From: Isoetes taiwanensis
Lineage: Eukaryota; Streptophyta; Lycopodiopsida; Isoetales; Isoetaceae
Reading direction: 5' to 3'
NCBI GenBank assembly: GCA_021234155.1
Contig: JAJEKV010000018.1
Location: forward strand, 12,191,654 to 12,255,653
DNA: 64,000 bases
The notes beneath the pieces are model-generated. The model saw only the letters and a program-made list of their open reading frames with translations. It ran no database searches and was not told the origin of the DNA. This document shows, piece by piece, positions 1 through 12,260 of this stretch (position 1 is the stretch's first letter; each line of letters opens with the position of its first letter). The position numbers and the translations under genes are program-made.

Positions 1-239
1 TTCAATTGTGCTTCGTTTGATTGCGTATTGCTAAAGGGGTGGGTGCCATGGTCACTCCTAGGTTGTGATTGATTAGATCTTCATAAGTGTCGGCATTTCA
101 ATTTGAGCCATTAATAAGCGGTTTCAAAATATTAAAACTTCCTACTGCAATATTTCTAGGGTTATGTTGAAGAAAAACCATTTGCCACCTTGTATCCTCA
201 AAGCTTCGCATCTCTACTTATTCAAAAGTACAATCCTCG

Positions 240-1330
240 AGGACTTTCCGTTGATTGAGTATTACTATATCTTTGATATTTGCGCCCCATAAGCTCTGTG
301 CAAAATCATAGCTAATAGAATCAAAGCTTTTTCTTGAGGAAAAATATTAGTTTGTACCAGTGCTTTCCTATCTAATGAATATATCCTTCCCAATGGTACA
401 TATGACTATGGAGGATGCATTGGGCTAAAATTTCAAATCAAAGCATGTTCTTTTGAAACTTGACGGCTTTACAAAAGCCTTTACGATACTATTAGATGGG
501 ACTTTCTTGTTCTTGCTCTTCAAAAGATTGGTCTTCCTTCCCAAATTAATTGATCTCATCATAGGACTCAACTCAAGATCTCAATCTTCAATTTTAATCA
601 ATGGTTCTCAAGCTCTTTCTTTTCTCTAAACGAAGGAGTTAGGTGAGGGCTGTCCCTTAGCTCCATATCTCTCTTCATCACATTGTTCTTTGGTACTAAC
701 AAAGGTTATTCATCATCACCGGTAGGGTTGGAAACTTTGAAGGTCTTTTGCTTCTACGATGAGTGTAGGCATTTGTCCTTAATGCAATATCTTTGATGAT
801 TAAAGCTTCGAAGAATGACATTAACTAACATTAATGAATTCTTTCTCAACACCATTAAAGGGTTTAGTGTTGCCTCTGGTGGTACCACAGATGGTAAAAG
901 TGCATCATTCTTGGGAGTCTACTGGGCTGATATCTTAGGTATCAAATGCTTTGGCTTTGATCATCCATATACTTTGCTTGGTATGCCTCTTTCCTTAGAC
1001 GATACATTGTTAAGGAACCTATGGTCTCCCATTGTCTCCAGTTGGAAGGAAACTCAAGCAACTATAATTTGTCTCTCTCTTTGGTGGCGAAGACTATCGT
1101 GCAAACTCGGTTCTCTCACAGTTTCTCATATTTTCTTCCCTCTTCTCTTTGGTTCAAAATCTATTTATCAGCCAGTTGAAGATGATTAGGAACTACATTT
1201 GGGAAAATATTACATGGTAAATTGGAATTATGTTACCTAGAATAAAAGCAAAGGTGGACTTGGGCTGCCAAAACGCTACTTCAAAAGGCTATGGCAGGCG
1301 AGGAAAATATGTGGCGGAGACTCTGTTGTC
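240..1330 (+). pseudogene. LINE reverse transcriptase domain, broken
   Basis: Reverse transcriptase of a LINE, which would copy element RNA at a nicked target. Visible pieces are YDTIRWDFLVLALQKIGLP (about 478-537), matching the conserved AYDxxxWxFL block, and a damaged form of the GVRQGCPLSP block near 632-665 that carries an in-frame stop. The stretch 815-1189 is open for 124 codons and covers the conserved leucine-rich block after the catalytic site (LLGMPLSLDD). KSKGGLGLPKR follows at about 1244-1276, the usual L1 motif beyond the thumb. The catalytic FADD box itself is not readable. At least four frame changes separate these pieces. It is a pseudogene. Confidence 0.7.
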
Positions 1331-1849
1331 AGGGGTAACCGACAACTTCCTTCCATCAGATATTGGCTTCAAATAGTATTTGGAGGCTTTATGTCAATCA
1401 TCAACACCTCATTACGCATTCTACGAGATCGGGCTGGCTCGAGCACTTCCCCTCTTATGAGGAATTTAATCATCTCCACTTAGAATAAGATTACTCAGGA
1501 GCTTATCCCAATGGCAATCCGATTATTGATCTGTGTCACAACTCTAGCATTTTCGGAATCAGAGCTTGGATCTCATGGACCTCTGGCTTTGAGCATCCAA
1601 GAATCTACAAAATGGTTGAGCAAAGATGTTTCCATGCTTAGGAATGTTGTGGGAATTGTTAATTGCTGGATCTCACGGACCAGGTTAGCTATAATTGGTG
1701 GTACTTCTACGGTAAGAATTCTCTATGATCATATTATGAGATCATACAAAATATTAGGAATTGTTACTAATTCGATTGTAATGTTCCGATGGTCTTGTGG
1801 AAAGAAGTCTACAAGTCTCCGGCCATTTTATGCCTACCTAACTCGAGTT

Positions 1850-2174
1850 CTCCACTAAATTAAAGCTGCCCGTCTTGGAATAAACAATCACGAAATAGAA
1901 TACATACTTTTAAGAGTATTTTGGAGAAGTGTTACCCGACTAAGATTACCTATTTCACTTGGCTTTAACTAACAAAGTATTCACTTGTTTGGAAAACAAC
2001 AAAATTTATTCGAGACCCGGATCATATTCTTCTCGGTATGTCCCAATGGTTTGTAATTCCCAGTTGAGAGAATGCTGGGCATATTTTACCGTATCAGATT
2101 TAGACACCTTATGGGTTTGGATTTTTAATATCTTTGATATTCCTAGGCCCTATGATATTGAATTTTCTCTCTAA
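1850..2174 (+). pseudogene. LINE zf-RVT-like C-terminal tail, broken
   Basis: This segment resembles the zf-RVT domain that ends plant L1-type polyproteins. ITYFTWL and a following TNKVFTCLENN segment match the usual run of aromatic residues and a 'W..L..K..T..NL' pattern. About 20 residues later a short block containing CWAYFTV stands where the family has its Cys/His cluster, and VWVWIF follows as the usual hydrophobic end. The Cys/His ligands are incomplete. The final 71 codons (1959-2174) are open, but an upstream stop cuts them from the rest. It is in the correct position for the 3' end of the LINE described here. Confidence 0.6.
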
Positions 2175-2180
2175 TAATGA

Positions 2181-5100
2181 TTTGCTTAAAAATTCAATCA
2201 TTTGCATCATTCTTTGGAATGTCTGAAACATAAATAAATTGTCTTCCTTAAGTCATCAATTTCTATTGTTTGGATAAAATTTCAAATTATTTTTGACATT
2301 GGAAATGATGGCTCTTTAACTCCACCAAAATAAATATCACGAAAAATATGACAATCTGAATGGAATGCTTGGAAATTTTAGGTACTTTAATAGCTTTAAA
2401 CTTCATTATCATGATCATGAACACCTAATTAGGTAGCATACATTTAGCTAGATTACCTTTGGAATTACCGGGTTCAAACTGGTCTTCCAATCTATGGCCG
2501 GTCTGGAAGAGAGCGCAATGTCAAGGCTGAGGAAAGAAAGCAAGGGAATAATACATTTCAATTTAAATCATGATGGCAACAAGATTAGAGACGATGAGGC
2601 CGACTAATGGATAGAACCAAGTGAGGTTCGAGAAAGGAAATACTTTGGGCGGAAGAAGTGCGTAAGGCACTCACCCCTAATGGCAACCCGTATAATTGGT
2701 TCATTCATATGGAAGAGAAATGATGCCAATTTGAACTCTGATTCTTCAATATCATAGGGACATGCAGTTGCTTTGGGACCACAGTCCATCTTATGGCCAC
2801 TGCAGCTCTGTTGGGCCTGGGCTGGGTTGGGTGGTGAGGGAACAATCAAATCATTTACTGACCTTTCATCGAGACCACTTTCACTTCTTGACACCTGCTT
2901 AGAGCTTTTCTTGCTTTTGCAGTACAATAGATCATGCTATCTTTATCGGAGGCTCGGCTGATAAGGAGTTAAGCTACACTTGGACACGTTGGATCTATAT
3001 ATATTGATCCATTTTGTTACCTTAAATTCACGAATTTTCAAGTTTACGCTGGCTGACTATTTAGCTTTTCCTAATATTACTAGCTTGAATATTTTACGGC
3101 TTATCATTTTGGATAGCACTACTGACTATATATGTAATTATTTTCTATAATTAATGACTAAAAGCTTCTTTCCCTCAAAAAAAAAAAGAAAGGAAAAGAG
3201 AAAAATCATTTGAGGATATGTTAGTAAAAAGCCATGCCATTTGGTCATTGGATTTATCTAGGTTATTAATGTATAAGACATGAACCTATGTCCAGGTATT
3301 TGTGCAATTATTGGTATAACCCAAGAACCATACCATTTTGGTTTGGGTTTGCATGTCCCTAATGTAAGTTGAGTTTTTCGCGGGACATACACAAACCACA
3401 TTAACACACGGCTACCAGTAACATTATTAACCTGGGCAAATTGCATTTGACACATTTTGAAATAAATCCACTTGACCCTTTGGTTTGGGTGCATATTCAC
3501 GGGGGTTACTAGAGACAGCATCGGGATGGGTATGTTTGCACTTTATTCCAAGATCTGGACCCAGTACATAGCGAACCTACGTTTTGTGGGGTATGCATGT
3601 ACAAGTTTTTGTATATAAAATATATTAAAATTCACAAGGAATCTTTATAAGGTTTTCAGAGAATGTGTAATGAGGTTGTTAATTTTGTACATGTGTTGTA
3701 AATTTTCTGTTGCCCTAAGTATTTGGTGTGATATGCCCCAAAACCAGGGGATGGGACTAAATGTCACTCATGAGACTGTCCAGCTAATGGTTAATGTGTT
3801 AATTAACAATTTTTGGCCCGCCAGGACCTGGGGTCACTGTGCTCTGGAGTGGGACAAGACTGGGAGGATACTTTCAAGCCAATTTGTTGTGGGCAGAAAT
3901 CAGCATTACATGCTTTGAATGGAGAGGGACTGAATCTGGAGTCGAACTTTGTGGATGAGAGGATTTCCTGAGCATCAATTGATTCTTGTTTCTTTGGATA
4001 GTACCCGTCAAGACTTTTTGTTGTTTAACAGGAGTAGTACACAATTGCCACCAAATCTGGTGAGAATCCCTTGTTAATGCACCTTCCATATACAATTGAT
4101 GGCACCGAAACTCATAGCCTACTATATCCTGTTCAAATTGCCAAGAAAACACCATGGATTATTAACGGTGTAATACGCATCTATTTTTAGACTGTCTGGG
4201 CGGGTGCGAGACTTAGTTTAAAGATCTTGAGAGTTTTACATCTCACTATTTCAATGTGCATAGCATGTGAAGCGCCCAAGGCAGCCAGGCTCTTTGAGTC
4301 GTCCTTGGGTTTAACTCTTCCTACGACCTTAGGATCATTACGATAAAATGAGCGGCTTGTCACGCTGAGCGAGTAGCATGACATGGGTAAGGGTTTGGCG
4401 GGAAATACCTATGTTCGGTAGGTTGGCAGCCAGAGCTTGTGTGGCAGCCGAAGGCAATGATCCATAGTAGTTCCCATTCCTTGACGCTGGCGCAAGTTTC
4501 GTGAGCACACGGGTTCTCTATCCGTAAAGCGACTAAAAGTCGGGTGATAACCTACGTAGGCGGTGTTTGTTGAAGAGTAGAGCGATTGAATATTCAAAAT
4601 GCGCGATTTACACACGGTCAGGCGAGTTAGACAAAGTTATTCCAATATCTAGCATGGACATTGATCGTGTCCTGTTTTGAGCGATCTCTCTTTGTGAAAC
4701 CCATCCGGTGCCAGGCATAACCATCTGACAGACACTGCAAAGCCATCTCAAGCGCCTAAAAGAATATCGAGGACATACAAAATGACGCAAACCCTTAACC
4801 TTAACTCTTAACATACATTTTGGGAATCCATAGGTAGAAGCTCGGGAAGTCAGTCAAAGCGGTATCTTTAAAGAGATGTCTATGCCGGAGGATCGTGGGC
4901 AGCAGAAATGCTTGTTTCTACACTATTTTCCCACACTAGCTGCGTCCCTAAACAGCAGGATCGTGGGATCTTTAAGCTTCAAAACCGGATCCTTAAGCAA
5001 TAGGATGCCGCCCAAGCTGAGAGATCAGCTTTACGTCTTGAAGCGATCACACGAGTGGAGCAATCGTGGCAAGCTGGGGTTGGGCCATTGTGTAGGCTTC

Positions 5101-5630
5101 AAGGCTAAAGGAGCCTCCGTCATGGCCAGCAAGATCAAAGATGCATGGCGTTCATGGTCGACAGCAAGATGCATGGGCTGGTGGATGGATGAATGTTAGG
5201 CCACTGACCACAAATGAGAGCCTAAGGCTATTGGGATGTTCACTTGAGGTTTTTAACTCCTTTTCACAAAGATCAACGGCTAACAAAAGGTGCACTCTAG
5301 AAATGCTATTTAGTACACACTGGATGAATCACGGCCACCCGTCATATGAAAACCTTAAGAAAGCGATTACAAAAGAAACAAAAAAAATTACATTATAATG
5401 CTACATATTCATGGGGGTGTTTTGGGAATATTCTTACCTTTTTATTGGCACATGGTAACCTAAGTTTTAGGCATTTGCAGCTCTGAGGTAAGCGGATAAT
5501 TTGAGTTACATTTACATAGAATTCAAGGTGCCGGAAGTATGGTGTTCTTTTCTTTGTGTAGTGTATAGCTAAATCTTGAGACAACTAATATATGCTGACA
5601 TAATAGTTGGACAAAAATTACACAATATAA
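2181..5630. other. Intergenic, no recognisable gene
   Basis: No gene or element family is recognised in this 3.4 kb. Only short frames (at most 107 codons) occur on either strand, with no domain I recognise. The part from 4180 to 5210 is more GC-balanced and contains a 107-codon + frame (4876-5199) with no identifiable motif. The segment near 3730-3850 resembles LTR-type sequence in texture (a 'gatatgccccaaaaccagg' phrase), but no partner copy was found here. An A-rich run lies at 3177-3190. Confidence 0.4.
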
Positions 5631-5834
5631 AGAAATTTGGAGTTGGAAAATTTTAGCCTAAAAGTTGGACTTGAGAATTTTAGTCTAAAGAAATTTGGAC
5701 TTGAAAATTTTTAGCCTATAAGCAATTTGGACTTGAAAATTTTTAGCCTAAAGAATTTGGGCTTGAAATTTTTAGCCTAAAGGGATGGACTTGGAAATTT
5801 TTAGCCTAAAGAATTTGGACTTGAGTATTTTACG
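5631..5834. repeat. Tandem array of a 30-bp unit, about 7 copies
   Basis: Seven imperfect head-to-tail copies of an approximately 30-bp unit are visible by eye. The core is AATTTGGACTTG followed by AAAATTTTTAGCCTAAAG. Units differ by a few substitutions and by 1-3 bp length changes. There is no unique spacer between copies, so this is a minisatellite and not a CRISPR. The array has no open frame running through it. Confidence 0.9.
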
Positions 5835-5907
5835 ATTATGCGGTTGTAGCCATGGACTTGATATGTTAATTTGCCATATAATTCTTGATCGAGGATGATC
5901 CAATCCT

Positions 5908-6260
5908 GAATATGTAGCAAAATAGCAGGGGTTCGAGGGGGATTTGATATAGATATATAATTCTTGAAACCATAGACCATATTTTACCTAAAACAATTCA
6001 ATGGGTTATTAGAAAAAACATAGATTTAAGATAAAAATAGTCATTAGCTCACTAGATAGATTGGTTAAAGTAGTCGTATTAGGACATTGAGTTATTTTGG
6101 TAGAGGTTCGGATCACATTATTTCATGATACAAAGCTTAAGGCGAAGCGAGTATGAGGGCTCGATATACAAGTAAAACCTTAGGCAAACTCCGTATTAGG
6201 CGTCTTAAATCATAAGCGTCCCCAATCCCTTAATTGGGTATAATCGAAAACGAGGTGTCC
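5908..6260. repeat. Direct duplication, copy 1 (424-bp offset)
   Basis: The first copy of a tandem-like duplication. It starts at GAATATGTAGCAAAATA and includes a long near-identical core (accatagaccatat ... tcattagctcactagataga). Similarity to the second copy is high for about 215 bp and fades towards 6260. The frame content is poor and no protein is recognised. Confidence 0.85.
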
Positions 6261-6331
6261 GACTCCAACATACAATGCGTAAGTTAGCTGGGAATCAAGC
6301 AGTGTAGTAGTCAAGGGATGCTTTTCGTTTA

Positions 6332-6680
6332 GAATATGTAGCAAAATAACGAGGTTCGAGGATTTGTGCGAATATAATTCTTGAACCATAGACCATATTC
6401 CTAAAACAATTCAATGGGTTATTAGAAAAAAACATAGATTTAAGATAAAAAATAGTCATTAGCTCACTAGATAGATTGGTTAAAGTGAAGGTAGAGTGAT
6501 GGGACATTGAGGTTATTTTGGTGGGGGGTTCGGATCATTATTTCATATTTAAAGAGCAAGCAAAGGCCGTTATGGAGCTCGTTATGCCATCAAGGCCTTG
6601 GAGCCAGGCCTAGGTGATGGGCATCTTGGAGTCATGAGGTCCTGATCATGGTCGGGTATGTCGAGAGCGAGGAGGTTAAT
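6332..6680. repeat. Direct duplication, copy 2
   Basis: The second copy of the duplication at 5908-6260, offset by 424 bp. Its core from 6332 to about 6548 differs mostly by small insertions and deletions in A and G runs. The downstream part (6549-6680) is still alignable but weakly. Its end runs into the left arm of the fold-back element. Confidence 0.85.
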
Positions 6681-7530
6681 GGGTGAGTATGATATGGTTT
6701 AAGGTTAATGTTTAATAATGAGTAGGGGTGGCCAATATGATTATGCATTAGGCGAAATCATATAGAGCTAATATATATCCTTAGTTTGGGAACAAAAGGC
6801 AAAGGCAAAGTGGGCCAAAAGCTAAAGGCAGAGAGACTTTATAAATAGAACCGAGCTTCAATTAGCGATATCTCCCATTTTACCCTTTTTGATTTAGATC
6901 TCCGATTGAGGCAATAGTACTTCCTTGGCATCGTCTCGGAGTCTAGTTTCCAGGGTGGGGTGGCAGCTCCTACTACTCGTCGAGAATAAGGGGGTATAGC
7001 GGGAAATGTAATAGGGGTCCAAGAAAGACTACTCTACTTATTCACTCTTGAATATGATTCACAGAAAGCCATTACTTTTTTCCTGGAGCTTCTCACATTC
7101 TTTTGTTTCCCAATATCCTGTTACTATCCTGGGGCGACTTTTGGTGTATCATATTGAGGATTGCTAGCTCGAGACTACAAGTGGGCGATTGTCGAGATAT
7201 GCCTTACTATCTTTATATAACTTGATGTCTTCATATGCCTTGTTGTCTTCGCCTTCGGCACAATCACGCTAGCTAGTAGTCCAGTTGGGTGGAGGGTTCT
7301 TTTTGAATAAGGCTTTAACGACTAATTTGTGTAAAGGTTTTATATTTAGTAGGGTGATTGAAATAGAATATAAATATCAATTTTATAGAAGTCTACTTGC
7401 ATCTTTATTCTTTGGCTGCCTTTTTGCCTTTGCCTTTGCCTTTGCCTTTGCCTTTGTGCTTTTGTTCCCAACCATGGCAGTATATTCTAGCTCTGTATGG
7501 GTTGGCCCAATGCACTGATCATGTTAACCC
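6661..7530. mobile_element. Fold-back element (long inverted repeat), candidate
   Basis: The reverse complement of 7375-7530 matches 6661-6850. Shared blocks in order are: tcgag...caggagg/gaggagg-gttaa, tgcatt, atagagcta / acagagcta, ttgggaacaaaag followed by repeats of gcaaag, and gactt(c)tataaa. The arms are about 150-190 bp, imperfect, and enclose about 520 bp that includes no recognised gene. This could be a fold-back or Mutator-type non-autonomous DNA transposon, or two copies of one short repeat inserted in opposite orientation. No target-site duplication could be fixed. Confidence 0.55.
7421..7456. repeat. (TTTGCC)n microsatellite
   Basis: A short hexamer tract of about six units inside the right arm of the fold-back element. 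The left arm has only two equivalent units (aaaggcaaaggcaaag at 6794-6810), so the tract has expanded in one arm only. Confidence 0.9.
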
Positions 7531-10440
7531 TCCTGACTCGACCAATAAATGACAACAAACACCACTATCGACGCATCGTGCATGTCGGTGCTCATTGAGG
7601 CTCCCATGCTCACAGAGGTCCTCGGGGCTTCTTTGGCCTGCGAGAGAGGGCTTCCCTCTCAGGGTTGTTGAGAGAGGATTTATGTGCTTCCTCGGTTTGT
7701 GTTTTGTTTTGAATCTCGTTCTAATCTGGAATATATGGAGCTCTTATTTTTCTTACTTTTAAGCTTTGACAAATCCTCAAAATGGAATCGTTCTCCATAT
7801 CTTCATAGAAAACATTAGTAAATCTTCTCATCTTTACCATAGCCCAGATCATATTGTAGTTAGAAAATTGAGGCGGGGGCATCTACACTCATGCAGGTTG
7901 GCATGGAGCCGGACCTTCTAGAGTCCAATTTGGGGCAAGAATAAGGTGGGCACCCTGCCAGTCAGATTGGGCTTTTATCACGGCCGGAAATTTGAGCAAG
8001 GGTAGCTGGAACCCAGGTCGATTTAGGGCGAGAAATAAGTCGAGACCCCGAAGGTAGGGGAAGTCCAATGACCACGATTTGTTCGGGACATCCACATGCA
8101 GTGGGAAAGGGGCAAGAGACTATGTTTAAAAGGCCAAGAATGACATGCAGGATTGGACAAAAGTTTCACCAGAATGGTTTACTAGCTTTTAATGATTTGG
8201 ATCAAATTCTTTTTTTGGGAGGGTAAACAACCTAGGATGCCCATGCATGTGTTGGAAACATTATTTTGTACACTTGCGATACTAAAATTGGACTTTTGTG
8301 TGCTATAAGTGTTTATTGAAGAGGTAGGTAATCAAATCTCTAACTATAAATTTTTCTCGATATAGAATGAAGAACAGCTTGACTAAAAGTATAATTATTA
8401 AAGAGACATTAGAATTTGAGGTGGGGCGAGTTGTAGACGACACAATCCATGTGTCGGTTGATATCACTTTTATTTTGAAGGAAAACTTGCGGTCGCGATT
8501 TTTCCATAGCTTTGCTTTCTGCATAAATGGAAAGTATCCATGTCCACATTATTAGTAGCAAAGCCATGTTTTAATAACTAGCTAAAGTTTATGTATTAAT
8601 ATAAACTTGAATCGCTCTATAATAAAGAACCACTTTTCAAATCATCATATAATCGTCAAAATTCCTTATTATCATCAAATGGAAGTAAAGCAACATGAGA
8701 TAACCAAAGACAAAAGTAGGATGATCATTAAGTCCATAATATGCATTACTTAAAATCATATGAAGCTTGTAGGAAATATCTCTTCTGGCCTAACAACGGC
8801 TCCCTATTTAAATATCGCTTATTAATTGCCATATTGCCCATGCTTGCGGGCTTGATGGGAAACCAAAATCCACATGGGCCAAAAATCAAACGCTACATAT
8901 ATTTTTCTACTAGACTCCATCTTAGATCAATCAGTAAGTAGAAAAACCTTAGATCCTTTGTTTTCATTTGCCACTATGATCCAGAAACTTTTATTCAACC
9001 GAGAACACTTGAAGCGATGATAGTGTTGGCTTATACGCACGACTAGATTAGCTCAGCGATATCTTAGTTTAGGCGCCAAAATAAACGACAACGATAGCCC
9101 TTAACACTTTTGTATAACCTACTTATTTTATAATAAGCAACCATGAAAAAACCTTTTAAATATTTACTTGATGTTGAGAATAACGATGTTAAGAAAAAAC
9201 CCCCAAAATGTATATTGATCCATGACTTCGACCACAAATTCATGAAATTATAATCTTAGGAAAAACCCTTAAGGGAAAATCGTAAGGAAATATACGCAGT
9301 GAAAATTATATCCATTGTCATTTTTGCCATTCAAGGTACAAGTTTGGTTATACATGCTAAGTACCAATAATGGGAGTAAGATTTTGATTTGGGGGAGAAG
9401 GGTATGTCAGATTTTTTCAGCCGAAAGAGCGCCATGGTGAAAGTGTTTGGTAATCCGATAAGCATGACGGGTACTCCATGTGGTTGGCTCAAGGAGAACC
9501 TCGATGTATTATGGAACCCTTGGTGATGCCAATTTTCCTTGAACATCTTTTTTACTCCACTTTTCAACCATTTTGAAAAACTTGGTTCAAGAGCTCCGTT
9601 AGGGAGTTGTCGATATTTAAATGTCACGCTAATGGTGTAAGTCTCCCATGTTTTTGTGATTGCACGATGGGAAAATCTTATTAAGGTCTATTCGTGAAAA
9701 TTCAAAAAAGAGAGAAAATGAAACAACAAAAAATGAATTTAAGAGATAGTGCATTTGGTACATGGTATTCGGTAAGCTGATGGCGGAGAATGATGGGCGA
9801 CATAAAGAGGAAACAAGAATGTACCAGCAAATATTGATTCAACCCGAAGGAGTTAAAATGATTGCACAAAGAATGTCTGGCTGCGTCGACATTGAAAAAA
9901 AGGGAAAATGCAGCCAAATTTTAAAAGATTTGGGCTCTACAAAAGGACAAAATGGCTGGCCAAGAATGATGAAGCTAAGTAAAGGGTGAGAAAGGAAAAG
10001 GAAGTTGAAAGGAACTGATAATTCAGTGGCTTTGGCTATTTCTTCGCACTGGCCGAACTCAGAGCCTGAGAAATACAAGTGCAATCCAGCCAAGCCATGG
10101 TGGCGACGAGACATCGGCTGGGGATAGAGTCGTCAGGGCGCAAAACATTGTCAACCGACTTTAGCATCCGAACAATCTACAAGAGGAGTTAACGATTGTT
10201 AAGTAAAGACCGGCATATTTCACGATAAAATTTCGAAAACACATTTGTAGCTACAAAGGATTAAAGTCAGATGGTGAATCGAAAAGATTATTAGAAGACA
10301 ATTTAGGGAGTGAAACTCCCCCAATGATAAGAGCTTCCAGAAAAACTAATTGAAATTTCATTCCTAATCTCTAAGATTTATTGGCTTGATTTTCCTTTTT
10401 TCATTGTGAATGTGGGGAAACTTAGATCTCTGTCAAAAAT
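7531..10440. other. Intergenic, no recognisable gene
   Basis: No identifiable gene or repeat family. The longest frames are 98 codons or less, on both strands, and none has a motif I can place. The sequence is AT-rich with several A or T runs. The stretch 7860-8100 is GC-richer, with a 68-codon minus frame of unknown nature. Confidence 0.4.
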
Positions 10441-11012
10441 GCTCCTCAAACAAGGCATGATCATTTGAGAGTTAATACCCAAATCTTTTTTCAAAGATAT
10501 ACTCTGCCTTTGATCCCCAAGATATTACGCAGTTTTTCCATCATGCATGGACCTCACCAAGGTCTTCACCACCCATCGAGGAGGGAAATTGTGAGGAATC
10601 TATTTCAAGAATTGGGGATTTCATTGTTATGGAGGCTGCTGCACCAACCCCGCATGTTTGGGTCCAACTAGATTCCCAAGCCACTCCCCCGAGAATTGAT
10701 ATTTGGTTATTTTGTCTTCGAATGCCTCCCTTTACAAGGAGAGGAATCCTCATTCTTTGTAGCAAATTGGGGAATTCTAAGTATATGGTAGGGAATGTAA
10801 AGGCTTTATTGAGAAAAAGGAACCTAATTTGGAGCCTCCAAATGCATGGATCGCCTTATACAAAAATCCTTCCCCGCAGGGAAGGTAAACCAGAGGTGAA
10901 GAGAAAGGCCCATAAACAGGATCAAAAAGAGCGCGGGAAGGGTCAATGGTGCACAATTGGTTCTAAGAAAGGGAAAGATTTGGATCCCGGCGATGAACCT
11001 TCTCGAGTGTAA
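10441..11012 (+). pseudogene. LINE ORF1-like (DUF4283 / zinc-knuckle) fragment
   Basis: The frame at 10629-11012 (127 codons) contains VWVQLDSQATPPRIDIW, which resembles the end of the DUF4283 domain of plant LINE ORF1 proteins (typically VxVxLDxxxxLPxxIxI). It is followed by PPF and a Cys/Gly/Asn segment where the family carries its zinc knuckle; only one Cys of the expected set is present. A lysine- and arginine-rich tail (KRKAHKQDQKERGKG) follows, as usual in ORF1. Upstream, 10465-10671 holds a preceding piece in another frame. ORF1 proteins bind element RNA; this copy is broken. Confidence 0.5.
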
Positions 11013-11487
11013 AAAAGTCCTAAATCTGTGAATTACAATTAGGGAGCAAGGGGAATGCTCTATGCATCTAAAGCAAAAGCCTCGATTTCGTTTCAAACTC
11101 TTTTTCGCCCCCGACAAAACCACAATTGGAAGGCATTGATGAGCTGGGAAGGAAACAAAATTAACGCCTTTGATCCATAATTCGAGGCTGGAAATCAGTG
11201 ACACCGTGAGCTTTAAAGCAACAGCCAAAATTCCCCAACTGCTGAGCCTTCTCGCCATCGAGAGTGCTCAAATATCCGTGCGCTGTTCTTCACCACCAAG
11301 ACACCCATGCCGCTCAAAGTATAGAAGCTACTGTGGGATGACATCAGGAAATAGGTGTTCCCCTAATAATGACCTAGTTATGTCATCCCTACAATAACTG
11401 ACTGAAGGAATTTATACCACAAACATCTAAGAAAAACACAAGAAAATGGTCCTTCAACTTCGAATGGGCTCACTAGAAAAAATCTTT

Positions 11488-12260
11488 ATGAAGATTGTTT
11501 GTTGGAATTCAAGGGAATAAAGGGTCTCAAAAAAAGCAAACATTTTGGTGCGGTGAGCATAGGCTTCCTTTTTTAAATCCTCTAAAGCCCAGGGGAATTT
11601 GGATCTCGCCCAGGAGTGGCTCCACTTAAAGCTAAGACGCTAATGGCATAAAAGGCATTCTACAATAATTTGGAGGCGATTTTCATCCTTCCGCTCTTAT
11701 GTAACTCCTCAGTCGATGGTCTATTTTGACATTAAAGGTCATCTTCTTGGCATCATTAATGTTCATGCTTCAACAACTCCCTGAAAGGAAATGCAAAGGG
11801 AGTGAAATGAGGAACTGATTGAGCAAAACGTGTTCATAATTGCTCTTCAAGCAGGGATTTCTCAATAATACTCCCCTTTGGGATCAAAATTGTGGGAAAG
11901 AAATTAACACGCACCAAAAATAAAAGGAGTGAACTGACAAACTTATTGAACTTTTGTTTATCATCCTCCTTCCTCTTCACCACTTATTCTTGGAGCAATA
12001 AAGGAAAGGTCCCCGAGAACTTTTTGTTTGCGATGATTTTTATACTTATCAACTGATCTAGGTATTTGAGATCAAGTTCTCATCAAATCAGATCGTGAAG
12101 TAACTCCATTTACGCCATTTTCCAGGTTTTGAGTCCCTTTCATATGCCCTCAATGGCTGCCAAGATTAAGTACTCCTTTCAAATTAATGTTCATTGCATA
12201 TTGAGCAATTTTGCTCAATAACCGAGGAATATTATTTGTCCTTCCTAAGCTTGGTAATAA
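11488..12260 (+). pseudogene. LINE endonuclease (EEP family) fragment
   Basis: The segment begins with MKIVCWNS at 11488, the classic start of plant LINE ORF2 (MK+L.WN.RGL). A 'GIINVHA' strand follows near 11750, then a damaged GDF block near 11852-11870, and a TYSWSNKGK block near 11980-12010, matching the GDFN and TWSN motifs of EEP endonucleases. These enzymes nick target DNA to prime reverse transcription. Many frameshifts and stops separate the blocks, so it is inactive. Confidence 0.6.

Larger units (their letters stand above)
150..2180 (+). mobile_element. Degenerate L1-type LINE, 3' portion
   Basis: This is the decayed 3' part of a non-LTR retrotransposon. In family order it shows the RT fingers (a fragment reading IANRIKAFLEE near 305-345), the palm, the RT thumb/connection and a C-terminal zf-RVT-like tail. 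No frame is open for more than about 125 codons and the frame changes repeatedly, so it cannot encode a working protein. The 5' half (ORF1 and endonuclease) is absent; it may lie beyond the window edge or be lost. No poly(A) tail or target-site duplication could be placed; the A-rich run near 3177-3190 is about 1 kb too far downstream to be assigned. The family call rests on several motifs in the right order, which chance would not give. Confidence 0.75.

Noticed and set aside
5631-5834. CRISPR-like array
   Set aside because: Units are contiguous with no unique spacers, in plant nuclear DNA; it is a minisatellite.
8303-8555. Overlapping + and - frames as an antisense gene pair
   Set aside because: Both are short, lack motifs and lie in AT-rich DNA; overlap by composition is expected.
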